Assembly (NCBI GenBank): GCA_946122785.1
Contig: CAMGYJ010000010.1
Coordinates: 17,552,206-17,616,205 of the forward strand
Reading direction: 5' to 3'
From: Linum tenue
Taxonomy: Eukaryota > Streptophyta > Magnoliopsida > Malpighiales > Linaceae
Length of the DNA: 64,000 nucleotides
The notes beneath the pieces were generated by a model. It was not told where the DNA came from. It searched no databases and saw nothing but the letters and a program-made list of their open reading frames with translations. Numbering within the stretch: position 1 is the first letter of the stretch; each line of letters opens with the position of its first letter. Shown here one piece after another: positions 1-11,400 of this stretch. Both the position numbers and the translations under genes were made by a program.

Positions 1-2521
1 ACCTTCTCCATATCCTTGATGATCGACGCTGGGGCCTTGAACAATGAGAACAAATATGTCGGCATACTCGAGAGAACTGCTTTACAAAGCACCAGTCTCG
101 CACCGGAAGACAAGAGCTTACTTCCCCAACCATTCAGTTTATTATGGAACTTACTTAGGAGGGAGTCCCAGATCCTAGGGTCGTTTGGTTTAGCTCCTAG
201 CAGGAAACCCAGGTATTTAAGAGGCTCGCTACTCCATTTACACCCAAATATTGCAGCGAAGAAACTGGGATCAGAAACGTCCCCAATTGTATACATAACT
301 GATTTGTCTAGATTGATTCTCATCCCCGTGACAGATTGGAAACACACAATTGTAGCAAGTACGTTCAGGACCTGTTCATGATCGGCATCGCAGAAAATAA
401 GGGTGTCATCGGCAAACAGAAGATGAGTTACCTCGCCGCTTTTGGTACCTTCATTCATGTAAAAGCCCTCAAACCTTCCAGCTGTTCTGGCAGTCCTCAG
501 TATCCAAGACAAAATATCCATAATCAGCACAAACAGACCCGGAGACAATGGGTCCCCTTGTCGAAGCCCTTTTGAAGCCTTGAAGTATCCCTTAGCTTCT
601 CCATTCACAAGAATTGAAACAAGAGGAGAACACATTGTGGCTTTGATCCAACTAATCCATTTTTCGGAGAAGCCCAAAGCCTTGAGATTTTTAAAGAGAG
701 ACTCCCAATTCACATTATCAAAGGCCTTTTCGATATCCAGTTTTAGCATAAGACCGGGTTTCTACTCCTTCTTCTGCTGTCGACTACTTCATTTGCTATA
801 AGTCTGGCTTCCGAGATCTGACGCCCCTTAACCGACGAGAACTGATGTTGGGAAACAAGATTAGGCAATACCAGACCGAGTCTTCTAGATAGAACTTTAC
901 TTACCAACTTATTAATACTCCCGATCAGATTGATGGGTCTGAGATCTTTGATATCTTCTATATTGTCTTTCTTCGGTGCCAAACAAACGAAGGAGTGGGT
1001 AACACTCTCCGGCAGGAAACCTGTCTCATGGAAATCTTGAAAGGCCTTGAGAATATCATTTTTCATCCATTGCCAGCTCTTTTTAAAGAATTCCATATTG
1101 AAACCATCAGGACCAGGAGCTTTACTCCCGTCGCATTCCCTCAGACTTAGCCAAATTTCCTTCTCAGTGAACGGTCTTTCCAACATCCAACGCTCCCCAT
1201 CGTTGATACCCTGCAGATCCATATGTGTAGGAAAAGGACGATGCTTCTGATGTTCATGGAATATAACTTGGTAGTAGTTCACAATGCCTTCTTCAATGTC
1301 TTCTTTTCTCTCAACTGTATTGCCATTGATTTTAATCCTGCTGATGTAGTTCACTTTCCTTCTGAAATTCGTCATCTTATGGAAATACCCTGTGTTCTTT
1401 TCCCCCAATTTGATCCAGCTCTCTCTCGATTTTTGTCTCCAGCACATTTCTTGGAGATACAGATTTCTACTGAGTTCTAGCACCCAACCGATTCTATTGT
1501 TTTCCTCTTCCCCTGTCAAAAGTCTTTCCTCCTCCAACCTGTCTAAATCTTTTAAATTCGCAAGCAAATCTTCAACTTTCTTGTCCACATTGCCAAATAC
1601 TTCTTTGTTCCATACTTTTACTTTGGATTTGATGAGAGACAATCTCCTAGCAAGCAGGAAAACCCCTCCCCTTCCCTGTATTCTTTCTGAGATCCAGTTG
1701 CTTAGTTCCTCAAAGAATCTGTTATCTTCCATCCACATATTTTGAAATCTCCATGGCCTCCTAATTTTCTTGTCCTCGCCCCATCTTATCACAAGAAGAT
1801 TGTGATCGGATTCCACCCTGTTCATTGCGGTAAGAGTACAATTAGGGTATAAGCTGTCAAAATCTTGAGAAATCAGAACCCTGTCGATACGGGACATGGA
1901 CTCCCTATTCGTACCGTGGCTCCAAGTATAATTGCTACCACACAGGGGAAGCTCAAGGAGACCATTCAAATCAATAAAGGAATTAAATTCATTCATGATC
2001 TCTGAGTTTCTTCTCCCACCGATGTAATCATCGTGGCTTCTGATCAGGTTGAAATCGCCGGCAAGACAAACTGCACCTTGATGTTGTGAACAAAAATCGT
2101 TGAGCTCGGAAAGGAATAGCAGCTTCTCGACCCGGTTTTGCGGCCCATACACAAAAACAAAATGCCATGATTTAGAAGAAAGGTTCCAAAAGCTCAACAG
2201 CAAGGAAATGAGTACCTTCCTGATATGAGACTTTTGTGAAGAAAGCAGTGTCCCAGAAAGCCAGAATGCCCCCCGAGCATCAACAGTGTCTTTGGCCACC
2301 TAATCGCGCTCCCTCCTTGAATATAAGCTGCCGATAAGAGATTCATTGCACTGTGACCACTTGGTTTCCATGAGTCCAACGATTTTCGGGTTGTGGATAC
2401 CGATCAACCTCTTGATTCTACTTCTCTTGTCCGGGTCTCCGAGGCCCCTTACGTCCAAATGCATACGTTTGTGTCCATCTATTTCTGGCATGTAATGAAA
2501 CCACCTCTCCCTTTCTTGCAT
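1..2521 (-). pseudogene. LINE ORF2: endonuclease-reverse transcriptase, frameshifted
   Basis: Starts in the frame of 2521-2300 with the endonuclease N-terminus (VRGLGDPDKRSRIKRLI, then LMETKW). It shifts frame and continues 2299-743 with further endonuclease motifs (VYGP, AGDFNLI, YTWSHG, SRIDRVLIS, SDHNLL) and RT fingers and palm (APGPDGF, LRPINLIGSINKLVSKVLS). Near 745-775 the frame shifts again; RT then runs on to base 1 with KLDIEKAFDNVNW, GLRQGDPLSPGLF and the catalytic LLFADDTLIF at about 375-430. The protein would nick DNA and prime reverse transcription at the target. RT catalytic residues are present, but the frameshifts rule out a single polyprotein. Confidence 0.9.
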
Positions 2522-3159
2522 TTTCTAGGGCCCTTTGGGGGAGACACAGCGGGCTCCAATCGCTTTGTTTCCATTTCGAGTTTCGATCGAGCACTTCTAA
2601 TCTTCCTCTGATGTAGTTCCTGAGCTGCTTGGGATAACTGATTATCGCTGCAAATGCGACCGTCCACGTGATCAAGTTCCAGAATTCCACTCAACGATAT
2701 ACAAGCCTGCACTAAACTTTCCTTATTGAAAGGGTAAGCATTGCTGTCCCATTCTCTGTTGTCGCTAGCCAAAACACAGGATGGTGAGGGTAATTCGTCC
2801 GATGCTACCACAGAATGATGAAAGCCTGCTCTTGGAGATTGTGGAGTTTCCTGGACACACAATCCGTTTGACCCCGATTCCTCTAAAGGGGGACTAGACG
2901 AAGCCAATGATGGGTGACTGTCAGTGTCCGGGAAATCGTCGAAGTCGAGAGTTTCTCTGATCGTGAGGGAAGCATCCAGATTTGGGAACAGAGAGGTCGA
3001 TAAAGATCCTGGGGTGGATAACATTTCGATGGTCTCTGCTTCTCCAATAGAAACTTTTAGCCCTTCCCAAGACCACTGGCGAATGGGCTTTGAAATGTTT
3101 GCAAAAGCAAGATTTGGGTCGTCGAGAACTGATGCCAATCCTCTAAATTGGAACTCCAT
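2479..3159 (-). pseudogene. LINE ORF1-like / pre-endonuclease segment
   Basis: A 226-codon open frame directly upstream of, and overlapping, the endonuclease frame. It is rich in Ser, Pro and acidic residues, with no zinc knuckle or RNA-binding fold I can recognise. Plant L1 elements usually carry a zinc-knuckle ORF1 and a low-complexity linker before the endonuclease; this matches the linker by position and composition only. The missing knuckle suggests a 5' truncation near 3160-3170. Confidence 0.5.
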
Positions 3160-3170
3160 CTAATTAGTAT

Positions 3171-3760
3171 GCTTCAGGCCCAAAGATCCCCGTTGATTCT
3201 CCTTATGGGCTTTGTACTCAAAGTTTCCTAGATTGATCAATTTGAAGGTGTAGTCCCCAATCAATCGCCATCAGGTGTGAATTGTGTAGTGACTTCATTC
3301 TCGATTATGATATCATTTTTGTCAAATCGGTTTATGTCAGTGTGCCGGTTTAGCAAGTGGAATGGTTCGACCGGTAGCACATATCGGTTTGTGCCGGTTC
3401 ATATCAGTCAATATTACAAATAAAATTATAAATACTCATATTTAAACATGACATTTAACGTCAATACCTAAACATTTATACTTGAATCCAACAAATAACA
3501 TCAATATTTAAATTTTATACTCATAAAATAAATAATAAAATAATTTTTATCAATTAAATTCACTAAAATAAGGTCATTTTACTTAGAGATTCGTATATCG
3601 ATCATGCCGGTCATACCGGTGGTGTCACACTGATTTTATGACCGGTATCGGTTGAACCAGGTACAACTGGTGGCACGTCGGCCGGCGTGACAACCATTTC
3701 GTTCCAATGATTATTATGCTTAATCATTTAATGAACTATTACTTTCATATATATATATAT
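3171..3760. other. Gene-free stretch with an ACCGGT-rich MITE-like relic
   Basis: No coding sequence. Between about 3330 and 3702 the ends are rich in CCGGT/ACCGG words around an AT-rich core. The left edge begins near TTGTCAAATCGG and the right edge ends CCGGCGTGACAA, so short inverted tips (TTGTCA/TGACAA) are plausible. Similar tips occur near 18370 and 53330. I cannot define a target duplication. Confidence 0.35.
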
Positions 3761-4036
3761 GAGACGACTGGTATGCTCCAAGAGCATAGTATGCTCCAGA
3801 TGATCTGACTGTTAGATTTACATGGATTAGCTCCGACCAATCTCAACGGTCAACTCTTCTTTTCTCTTAAATTGAACTTTGGGTTTGGGATTAGAAAATC
3901 AGGGTCTGGGGTTTATCCATTTGAGGTTAGAGTATAGTATCATACCCCAAACTCGCTTTAATTCATGGTCTAGATAGAGATATCTCACTATGAGTACATG
4001 GAGCATAGTATGCTCCAGGAGCACACGAGTCTGACC
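3761..4036. mobile_element. MITE A, about 275 bp with 34-bp imperfect TIRs
   Basis: The left tip (GACTGGTATGCTCC, then GAGCATAGTATGCTCCA) matches the reverse complement of the right tip (GACTCGTGTGCTCC, then GAGCATACTATGCTCCA) over about 34 bases with about 27 identities. There is no ORF. Both flanks are TATA-type sequence, so the duplication cannot be resolved. A second, inverted partial copy lies at about 4490-4590, and a fused tip-to-tip remnant at 4042-4066. Confidence 0.7.
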
Positions 4037-4041
4037 CATAT

Positions 4042-4066
4042 GAAGACGACTGGTATGGAGTCTGAC
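4042..4066. repeat. Fused tips of MITE A
   Basis: The left-tip word GACGACTGGTATG is joined directly to the right-tip word GAGTCTGACCC with nothing between them. It looks like a MITE A copy reduced to its two ends. Confidence 0.5.
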
Positions 4067-4077
4067 CCTATATATAT

Positions 4078-4481
4078 GGTGGCGTATTTGGTGCACTCAC
4101 TTTTTTTTGGTGCACTCAATGCACTCGCCTCATAATTGTCATTCCAAACATGCGATTCATGTCAAAATGATATCAATTTCCCTTATGATATTATGAACAA
4201 GAAACACATGAATTTGCAAAAAACTCATTCAAGATATACTTTAATTTCAAGGATTTAGAGATTTAGGGTTAGGGTTTAGGTATACACTTTGGGATTTTGG
4301 TTTGGGATTCAAAATTCAAGGTTAAGGGGTTAGGGTAATGGATTGATTAGTTGTGATTTTATTTTATATAATCATATTAGACTAATGCTACCAATTAAAA
4401 TTCAAAATTTGATGTATTATAGCCACTTTCAGAATTAGGTGCAATGAACGCACCCAAAAAAGTGAGTGCACCGTAGCCAAC
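4078..4481. mobile_element. MITE B, about 404 bp with about 45-bp TIRs
   Basis: The left end contains GGTGCACTCACTTTTTT and TGCAC at 4078-4125. The reverse complement of the right end (4435-4481) carries GGTGCACTCACTTTTTTGGG and a similar downstream word. The element lies between TATATAT runs that could be its target duplication. The core holds short TTTAGGG-like words near 4255-4280, too few and irregular to be a telomere tract. It has no coding capacity. Confidence 0.75.
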
Positions 4482-4487
4482 ATATAT

Positions 4488-4592
4488 ATATTCCTCAAGT
4501 ATATTATACTTCTGGTACTCCTATTGAGATATATCTATCTAGAAAATGATAAATCGAGATTGGAGTATGATACTATACCCGCACCTCAAACT
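4488..4592. repeat. Inverted partial copy of MITE A
   Basis: The run from the TATA-flanked CAAGTATATTATACTTC through GAGATATATCTATCTAGA to GTATGATACTATAC matches the reverse complement of about 3925-4020 with scattered changes. It is one end of a second MITE A copy in opposite orientation; the other end is not recognisable. Confidence 0.6.
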
Positions 4593-4821
4593 ATATGATT
4601 TACTTATACTTAAGTATCCTGCATTAGTTTTAAAGTGCCAAAAACTCTTAATTTTATTTTATTTCTTATCTGTGTCATTTTCTCCTCTTTATATAAGATT
4701 ATATCCCATTATGGATAGTATAACAATTTTCCAAAATGTTTCATGCATAACTATTGTACAAACACACATTGAATAATATAATATTATATCTAAAACAACG
4801 AAAATGTTCCGACTAAACTCT

Positions 4822-4849
4822 GCCGGCCAAAGGCCGGGCCAAGTGCTAG
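4822..4849 (+). other. Helitron 3' terminus 1 (hairpin plus CTAG)
   Basis: The hairpin CCGGCC-AAA-GGCCGG is followed 8 bases later by CTAG and a T. A GC-rich hairpin shortly before CTRR, inserted at A/T, is the hallmark of a Helitron 3' end. The 5' TC end was not located. Confidence 0.7.
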
Positions 4850-4959
4850 TAGACATAACATTGCAAAGATTTTATAAACCTAACCGAAACATATATATAA
4901 GGATATTTATTATTATTAAATGAATCCATTAGTATTAATTAATAATAAAAAGTAAAGGA

Positions 4960-4987
4960 CCCGGCCAACGGCCGGGAAGAAAGCTAG
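4960..4987 (+). other. Helitron 3' terminus 2 (hairpin plus CTAG)
   Basis: The perfect hairpin CCCGGCC-AAC-GGCCGGG is followed by AAGAAAG and CTAG|T. It lies 138 bases after terminus 1, in the same orientation, and belongs to the same family. Confidence 0.7.
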
Positions 4988-6142
4988 TTACCAAAAGTCG
5001 GTATATCAACAATTTCACGGCATCTCTACCCCTTGGCCCTTATAGAAAAAACTACTTCACGGAAACTTAGCTCATTTTTCTTCTTTTCCTAAAGATCCAA
5101 ATTTTAGAATTAAAATCCTTTTTGTCATACTCACAACTGAGGGCAAAATTATTTTTTTTTTATATAAAATGAAACTGGCAAAGATTCTTTGAACAGGTTC
5201 AAGATTCTAGCTACGTCCGCAAACGAAAATGATTAAAATAGGTGCCTAAGAGTTAGTCTTTCTTGATTCATATAACCCAAACGGCCCAAACTCTTTCGCA
5301 TTAGAAAAACTATTTGGAGACCGGAGGAACTGGGTCACTTTCCAAACAAAATTTAGTCGCAGTTAAAATGAAAGACCCGAAAGAAAATTGCCCATGAAAG
5401 TAGCCACATCCCCATCTTTTTTCTTATAAATATATTTTTTGGGCTATTTTTTGAGGAGGGTACATAACAATATTTATATATTTGTGTATTACAAGTTTTG
5501 ACTCTTAATTTTAAGTAGAGTCAGATTTAATTATAAAAAAAATAAAAGGCCTTTATTTTTTAATCAATTTGCAACTGCTTTGTTTAAACTTGGATTTCAA
5601 TATTTTATACACAAATGGAACGAGTTCCTTGTGATCAACAAAATTATATTAATTTTTTGATATATCTCAAGAAATTTTGTTGTAACAGTCGTTCCAACCC
5701 TAGTATTACGTGGTACGAATCTTTAACACCTTCGTTTTCAACTTAAACATTGAAAATTCCGCATAGAAGAAACGAGTTCATTGTCATCTACAAATTTATG
5801 AAAAAAAATTATAGGTCCAAATATACCAATGTATACCACTCTGATAAATGATAGTAACTAGTGGTAGACGATGACAAAAAATGATAAATAGTGTATTCCT
5901 ACTATTATTGTAAACAATCATTCAACACAATGATAATTCAACCACCATCGTACACACCTGTATCACCATGATATAATCTGATAAACTACCAAACATTATC
6001 ACCATTATATACTATTATTGTGCACGAATTTTCTTTGCAATTTTTTTTAGAAAAACGAAAGGGAATTAAATTTAAATTTGAGGAAAAAAAAGTTATGCAT
6101 GGTCCGCTCCCTTTGTGCTCGCTCTCCAATTCGTTTTCTCCG
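4988..6142. other. AT-rich gene-free stretch
   Basis: I see no coding sequence, RNA gene or inverted-repeat element. The sequence is AT-rich with short A and T tracts. Confidence 0.6.
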
Positions 6143-6401
6143 CTATATAATGATGTAGAAAAAGAAAAGCCTATCTTTCCCATGGGTGTTTCTCCCCAAG
6201 CTGAACTCTCCTTAACCTATCGGCATTTCACTGAGATTCGTTTCAGAGCCCAAATCGTTACGTTTATTTGATTTGTAATTTAATCAAAATAAAAAATGAT
6301 GATCAGATATGAAATTACCTAGCTACTCAGCACCCCCTATTCCTATGCGTATAAAATTGGGGTGCTGCTGTGAAATGTACGCCGCAACAGAAATGATCAT
6401 C

Positions 6402-6720
6402 ATGGGCAGGAAAGTTGATCGCCGGGCGATCCCTTTGATTCTGCTGCTTCTTCTCTCCCTTCCAGCTGCAGATTCTAGCAGACCAGCACTCCCGGCTGCC
6501 GACGCTCCAATAACTGTTCCGCCGACGCACAATCAAACCATTTCTCCCTCAACCGTGCGACCCACTTGCGATGATGGTACTTAATTCATTCTTCTTCAAG
6601 CAGATATATTATTACTATTAATTAGGCAAGCAATTTAACTTATGATTGCTACGTACTTGTTTATTCGGTGTAGAGGGACCTATCTGTCAGTGGCTTGGTG
6701 TCACGTGTTGTCATTCGTGA
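6402..6720 (+). CDS. Candidate two-exon small secreted Cys-rich peptide
   Basis: Exon 1 runs 6402-6576 and exon 2 6674-6720, with a 97-bp GT-AG intron (GTACTT...TGTAG) that keeps frame. The predicted 73-residue product starts MGRKVDRRAIP and has a hydrophobic core LILLLLLSLPA, so it looks secreted. A Pro/Ser/Ala-rich spacer with one NQT glycosylation site follows, then a tail with four Cys (CDDEGPICQWLGVTCCHS). Without splicing the frame ends at a TAA at 6582. In-frame Mets at 6309, 6375 and 6393 also exist; 6402 was chosen because the signal peptide follows at once. A TATA-like CTATATAA is at 6143-6150. I recognise no family; it could also be a remnant first exon. No transcript evidence. Confidence 0.4.
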
Positions 6721-7605
6721 TGGGATGGGAGCAATCAATCATCTCTGATCGATCGAGTTGAAGAGAAGAGAAGAGCAACTTCTTTCTACTGCGCGCAATT
6801 TCCACCGTTACATTTATGGTGTTGCTGTAAAATATTACTGCTCCGCCTCTCTTCTGCGACACGGATAAAACAGCTAAGTTAATGGTGATTAATGATGCAT
6901 GTTAGTTTTCAGGTCAAGTCGTCGAGTAATGTTATGATCGGATGATAGGTGGGTTGATGGTTTCAGTATTTATCAATACATTCATCAGTTTCCTCTCTAA
7001 GCTACAAGAATCGTGCATGTTGCCAGACGCACATTCCTAGCTACACGATTGATATCTGCCGTGTTTAGTGGTGTACTTGTATGCTTCACCCTCGGTCACA
7101 TCTTGTTTGCGACATAAACCAAAGTGATCGGGTTTTGGTGGTAAATACCGTTTGTCACAATACATGAGGATTTTGGCGACCAAATTTATGAATGGTCGCA
7201 AATCATGTATCGGTATCACCATATCTGTTGGTCACTAATGAATTAGCAGGTAATTAATTGGTCATAAATTATAAATGTCAACTAATTTGTTTCACTTTAA
7301 GCAACGAACGGATTAGAACACAAAATCAATAAATATGATCATTAATATATTCTTTTTAACCAATTAATAATCTTTAAGTAACAAAAAAAATTACTGGCTA
7401 TCAAATTCGTATCAAAACCAATCTATATCTTTTTGTAACAAAAAAAAAGGGTTGTAAATTATTTTAGCACAACCAAAATTTATGGTAACCATGTTTGGAA
7501 TATAACCAGTAACCACTAACCAATTTTTTACCATAAATTCTTCGACACCTTCTGATCAATCCAAACTTCACTAATCGTCATGTTCCAAAGCAATTTGCCG
7601 CTTTC
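6721..7605. other. Gene-free stretch with CACTA-like words
   Basis: No gene. Between about 7060 and 7260 words such as GGTCGCAAAT, GGCGACCAAAT and GGTCACTAATG recur in both orientations, as in subterminal repeats of CACTA elements. No CACTA tips or 3-bp duplication could be fixed. Confidence 0.4.
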
Positions 7606-7905
7606 CTCCCTTTAAATTTTACCACTGCTGCCTGCAAACTCTTCTGCCAACCTCCAACTTGGTCTGTAAAACGAGTGAGGGGGAAATACAATTGACAATA
7701 TAACAAGCATATAAGGACATTGAAAGAAGATATGATCCCTCGATTCCTCATGAGATGAATAAAGGGAACACTGGTTTACTAGATCAGGTTTCCACTTCTT
7801 AATCTTGTCAAATGTATTAACCAAACAATGAGTGGGTTCCTGGGGATCATATGTTGGTTTCAAAGTAAGCCGACCCATGTGTTCCTCACTTGTTTAGGTC
7901 TGAAG
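7606..7905 (-). pseudogene. LINE fragment, zinc-binding RT tail
   Basis: The minus-strand frame 7878-7612 carries a Cys/His pattern (NQCSLYSSHEES, HIFFQC) resembling the zf-RVT domain near the C-terminus of plant LINE reverse transcriptases. It is the downstream half of a LINE whose upstream half lies at 13172-13588 on the other side of the inserted copia element. The target duplication TGAAG at 7901-7905 belongs to that insertion. Confidence 0.75.
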
Positions 7906-8119
7906 TGTCAAATAACCAATCCGAATGCAAGAACGAAAGGAACAAACGAATTTTTAACGTGGTATCGTCTGTAAGACACTAGTCCACAGAGAGGATCTCC
8001 CTCTCGGGTTTTAAGCTTTTTTTATGCATTAGTTTTTCTGTTCTGTATACAACTATATATATACGGTTTGCTAGAACAAACCCTAGATACAATTACATAA
8101 ATGTACCCTTACTTTAACA
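7906..8119 (-). repeat. Copia 3' LTR
   Basis: A 214-bp LTR starting TGTCAAATAACC and ending CTTTAACA on the plus strand. It matches the copy at 12955-13171 along its full length. Confidence 0.95.
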
Positions 8120-8131
8120 CCCTCCCTCAAA
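8120..8131 (-). other. Copia polypurine tract
   Basis: Read on the minus strand it is TTTGAGGGAGGG, abutting the 3' LTR. It is the expected primer for plus-strand DNA synthesis. Confidence 0.8.
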
Positions 8132-8431
8132 TTGATGTCGATTACTCAACATCAATTTGCAAGAGAGATACCAATGTCGGCTCGAGCTAACTGCCTTCGT
8201 CAGAATGTCCGCAGTTTGGTCTTTAGTGGATAGATGACTAATCTGGATCACCCCTTCATACACTAGTTGTCATATGTAATAAACGTGTATCTGTATGTGT
8301 TTCGTGCGATCATGAAGAACAGGATTAATCGCATTCTGAATTGTATTCGTATTATCTCCAAATAACTGAATGGGCATCCTGTAGTTAACTCCGAGCTCAG
8401 CAAACACCCTCTGCAGCCATACCATTTCTAA

Positions 8432-11400
8432 GCTGACCTTAGACATAGATCTATACTCAGCCTCTGTTTACGACTTAGAGACTTTATCCTGTTTTCTACA
8501 TCGCCATGACACAAATGCATGACCAAACCGAATGCACCATCCTGAAGTGGACCTTCTAGTAACCAAGCACCCTGCATAATCAGCATCTGCAAATGCCTCT
8601 ATAACTGGTTCTCCACTGCTAAGAAAAGCAAGTCCAGCTTCCTTGGTATATTTCAAATACCGCAATATTCGATGTACTGCATCCAAATGTTGAGTTCGAG
8701 CAACTCTCATAAACTGGCTCACCACCTATACTGCGTAGGCTATATCCGGTCTCGTATGTGTTAGATAAATTAAGCTCCCCACAATGCTTTTATAAAACGT
8801 CTGGTCCTCCAACAATTCACCACTCTCTCGACTCAATTTTAAATTATGTTCCATAGGGGTGGAACACGGCTTGCAATCCTGGTATTCTGCAGAAGTAAGC
8901 AAATCCGAGATATATTTCTTTTGACATAAGAAGAAACCAGCATCTGAGTGTACCACTTCGAGTCCCAGGAAGTATGAAACAGGACCCAACTCTTTCAGAT
9001 TAAACGCATCTCGTAACACTACAGTCAATTCCTTTATCCCGGCTTGATCACTCCATGTGACAATCATGTCATCAACATATAGTAGCAACACGACTATTCC
9101 TTCAACCGTCTTCCTGATGAACATGGAAGGATCATTCTGACTTTAGAGTAACCCAGCCTGAACAATTGTTCCATGAAATTTTTCGAACCACGCCCGTGGA
9201 GCCTGCTTCCACCCATACAATGATCGTTTCACTCTACACACCATTCCTGGTCCACCCTTCGTGTATCCCTTTGGGCAGGCCATGTATATCATCTCCTTAA
9301 GGTCACCGTGCAAGAAGGCATTCTTCACATCAAACTGAATCACCTCCCAACCATGCATGTCCGCCATGCAAACACACTGGGAACAGTCTGCATTTTCACC
9401 ACCGGTGCAAACATTTTATCATAGTCGATACCAAACTCTTGCCGAAATCCTTGAGCAACCAAACGGGCCTTATGACGTTCAATCAAGACATCTCGAAACA
9501 TCTTGATATTATAAACCCAACGACAGCCTATAACGGTCATCTCTGGTATCCGTGGTACCACATCCCAAATATGATTCTCTTCCAAAGCATCCATTTATGT
9601 TTTCATGGCAGCATCCCAAAAGGGATTTCCCTTCGCAAAACGATAGTGGGTGGGGATACTAACTGGTTTCGTGGAAACCAAACGTAGTCTTGTAAGCGAA
9701 GAGGAGGCTGCCCAAGATTTCGTCGATTTGACCGACGTGGTTCCGGTAATGGTGGAGGAGAAGGCGAAGGCTGAAACCCAGCATCTTCAAGAAACATTGA
9801 TGCACCAGAACAGGACTCACTAGATGTCCCTGTTGAAGAAAGGTTGTTTTCATTATTTGCCAAGGAGAGGTCACCTCCATCGGGTGAAGAGGAGCTACCG
9901 CCGCTGCCTGTTGAGGAAGAAGAAGAGCTACCACTGCCCGACGAAGATGAGGACGTGTTGTGCATGGAGACTGAAGGAGTATGCGAGGGGGAATTCTCTA
10001 ATGGAGGCTGCTGATTCCCTCCCTGAAATCCCACCGCCGGGTAGGCAAGTTGAGGTACCACGACCGGGAAGTCCGCCAAAACAAACGGCTGAAGAAATTC
10101 AAGGTCCTGATCAAGATTTCAAGCACCCAGAGGATAAACATCACCTTTTCCAAGAAGACAACATGACAAGAAACTCGAATTCGTCGTTCAACAGGATCAT
10201 AACATAAATATCTCTTCTGTCTAGTGTTGTAACCAACAAAGACACAATGAGCTATCTTGACATCCACTTTAGGTCTCTCTTTCTTCGATTTAAGAACGAC
10301 AACCAAAAACTTTTAAGAAGGAGTAGTCTGGAATCCGCCCATACAATCGCTAGTAAGCAGAGTCGCCATTCAAAACTGTGGTCGGCTGACGGTTGATCAA
10401 GTAGACAACCGTGCTCACCGCTTCAACCCAAAATCCTTTAGGTACCATTGATTGACATAGAAGAGCCCAGATCAGCTCAATAACATGCATGTGCTTTCGC
10501 TCTACCAATCTGTTCTGTTGTGACACACCCGGACATGACAGCTGAGAAAGAATACCATGTTGAGCATAGAAATCCATTAACGGGTGAGAAGTAAACTCTC
10601 AGCCTGGATCAGAAAGAATTATTTTCACAGTTTTCCCAAACTGCATCTGAACCATTTGAACCAAATCCTTGGCGTATTTGATTAATTTTGACTTAATACA
10701 CATAAAATAGATCCATGCAAAGCGAGTCACGTGATTGAAAAATAGAGCGAAATAGCGATATCCCAACCTGGAATTAACCTGAGATGGTCCCCATAAGTCC
10801 GTATGGACTAAGTGAAAAGGAGCAGTATAAGTGGTGTCACTGGACGTGAACGAAAACTGAGTTGTCTTGGCCTCTATACAACTCTCACATGGTGAGGGCG
10901 CACCAAAGTGCTTACTCACCTTCGTAGGCAATAAATCATTCCAAAACGTAGATAATAATTGTGTTGTATGTGGATGTCCAAGACGACAATGCCATAAATC
11001 TCAAACCAATGAATCCAATGCCTCACTTAGCCGAACAGAAAAAACAAATGAACTAGAAGCATCCAAAACTTTCAAAGAATGCACAAAATCTTTATGCTCA
11101 ACACCAAAAGGGGCTAATTCTTCAAATTAAAAAATAGAAGGTAGGCCCTTCTCTTTGGGTGGCTTCTGAGCTCGGCAACTCCCCTCCTTCCCACCAAACC
11201 GTCGACAGGCAACAAATGGAGGTAAATATTCTTTAAGCACAAAAGCACGACCATCCTTCCTACCCTTCCCGATCACCTTCCCGTTGGTCTGGTGCTGCAC
11301 CACATAGGCTAGGAACTAAATCAGGCACCACACGAGACGAAAATGTAACATTACAACCCTCTTCTGTTAGCTGACTGACCGAGACTAGGCTAGGAACTAA

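Larger units (their letters stand above)
1..3170 (-). mobile_element. L1-like LINE, 3' part beyond the window
   Basis: A non-LTR retrotransposon read on the minus strand, from an ORF1-like segment at 3159 through an endonuclease to a reverse transcriptase that is still open at base 1. Domain order (pre-endonuclease segment, APE-type endonuclease, RT) is that of plant L1 elements. At least two frame changes (near 2300 and near 745-775) show it is dead. The 5' end is placed only by where coding similarity stops; no target duplication can be seen because the 3' end lies outside. Confidence 0.9.

Noticed and set aside
4250..4290. TTTAGGG-like words, possible interstitial telomere
   Set aside because: Only a few irregular units inside MITE B.
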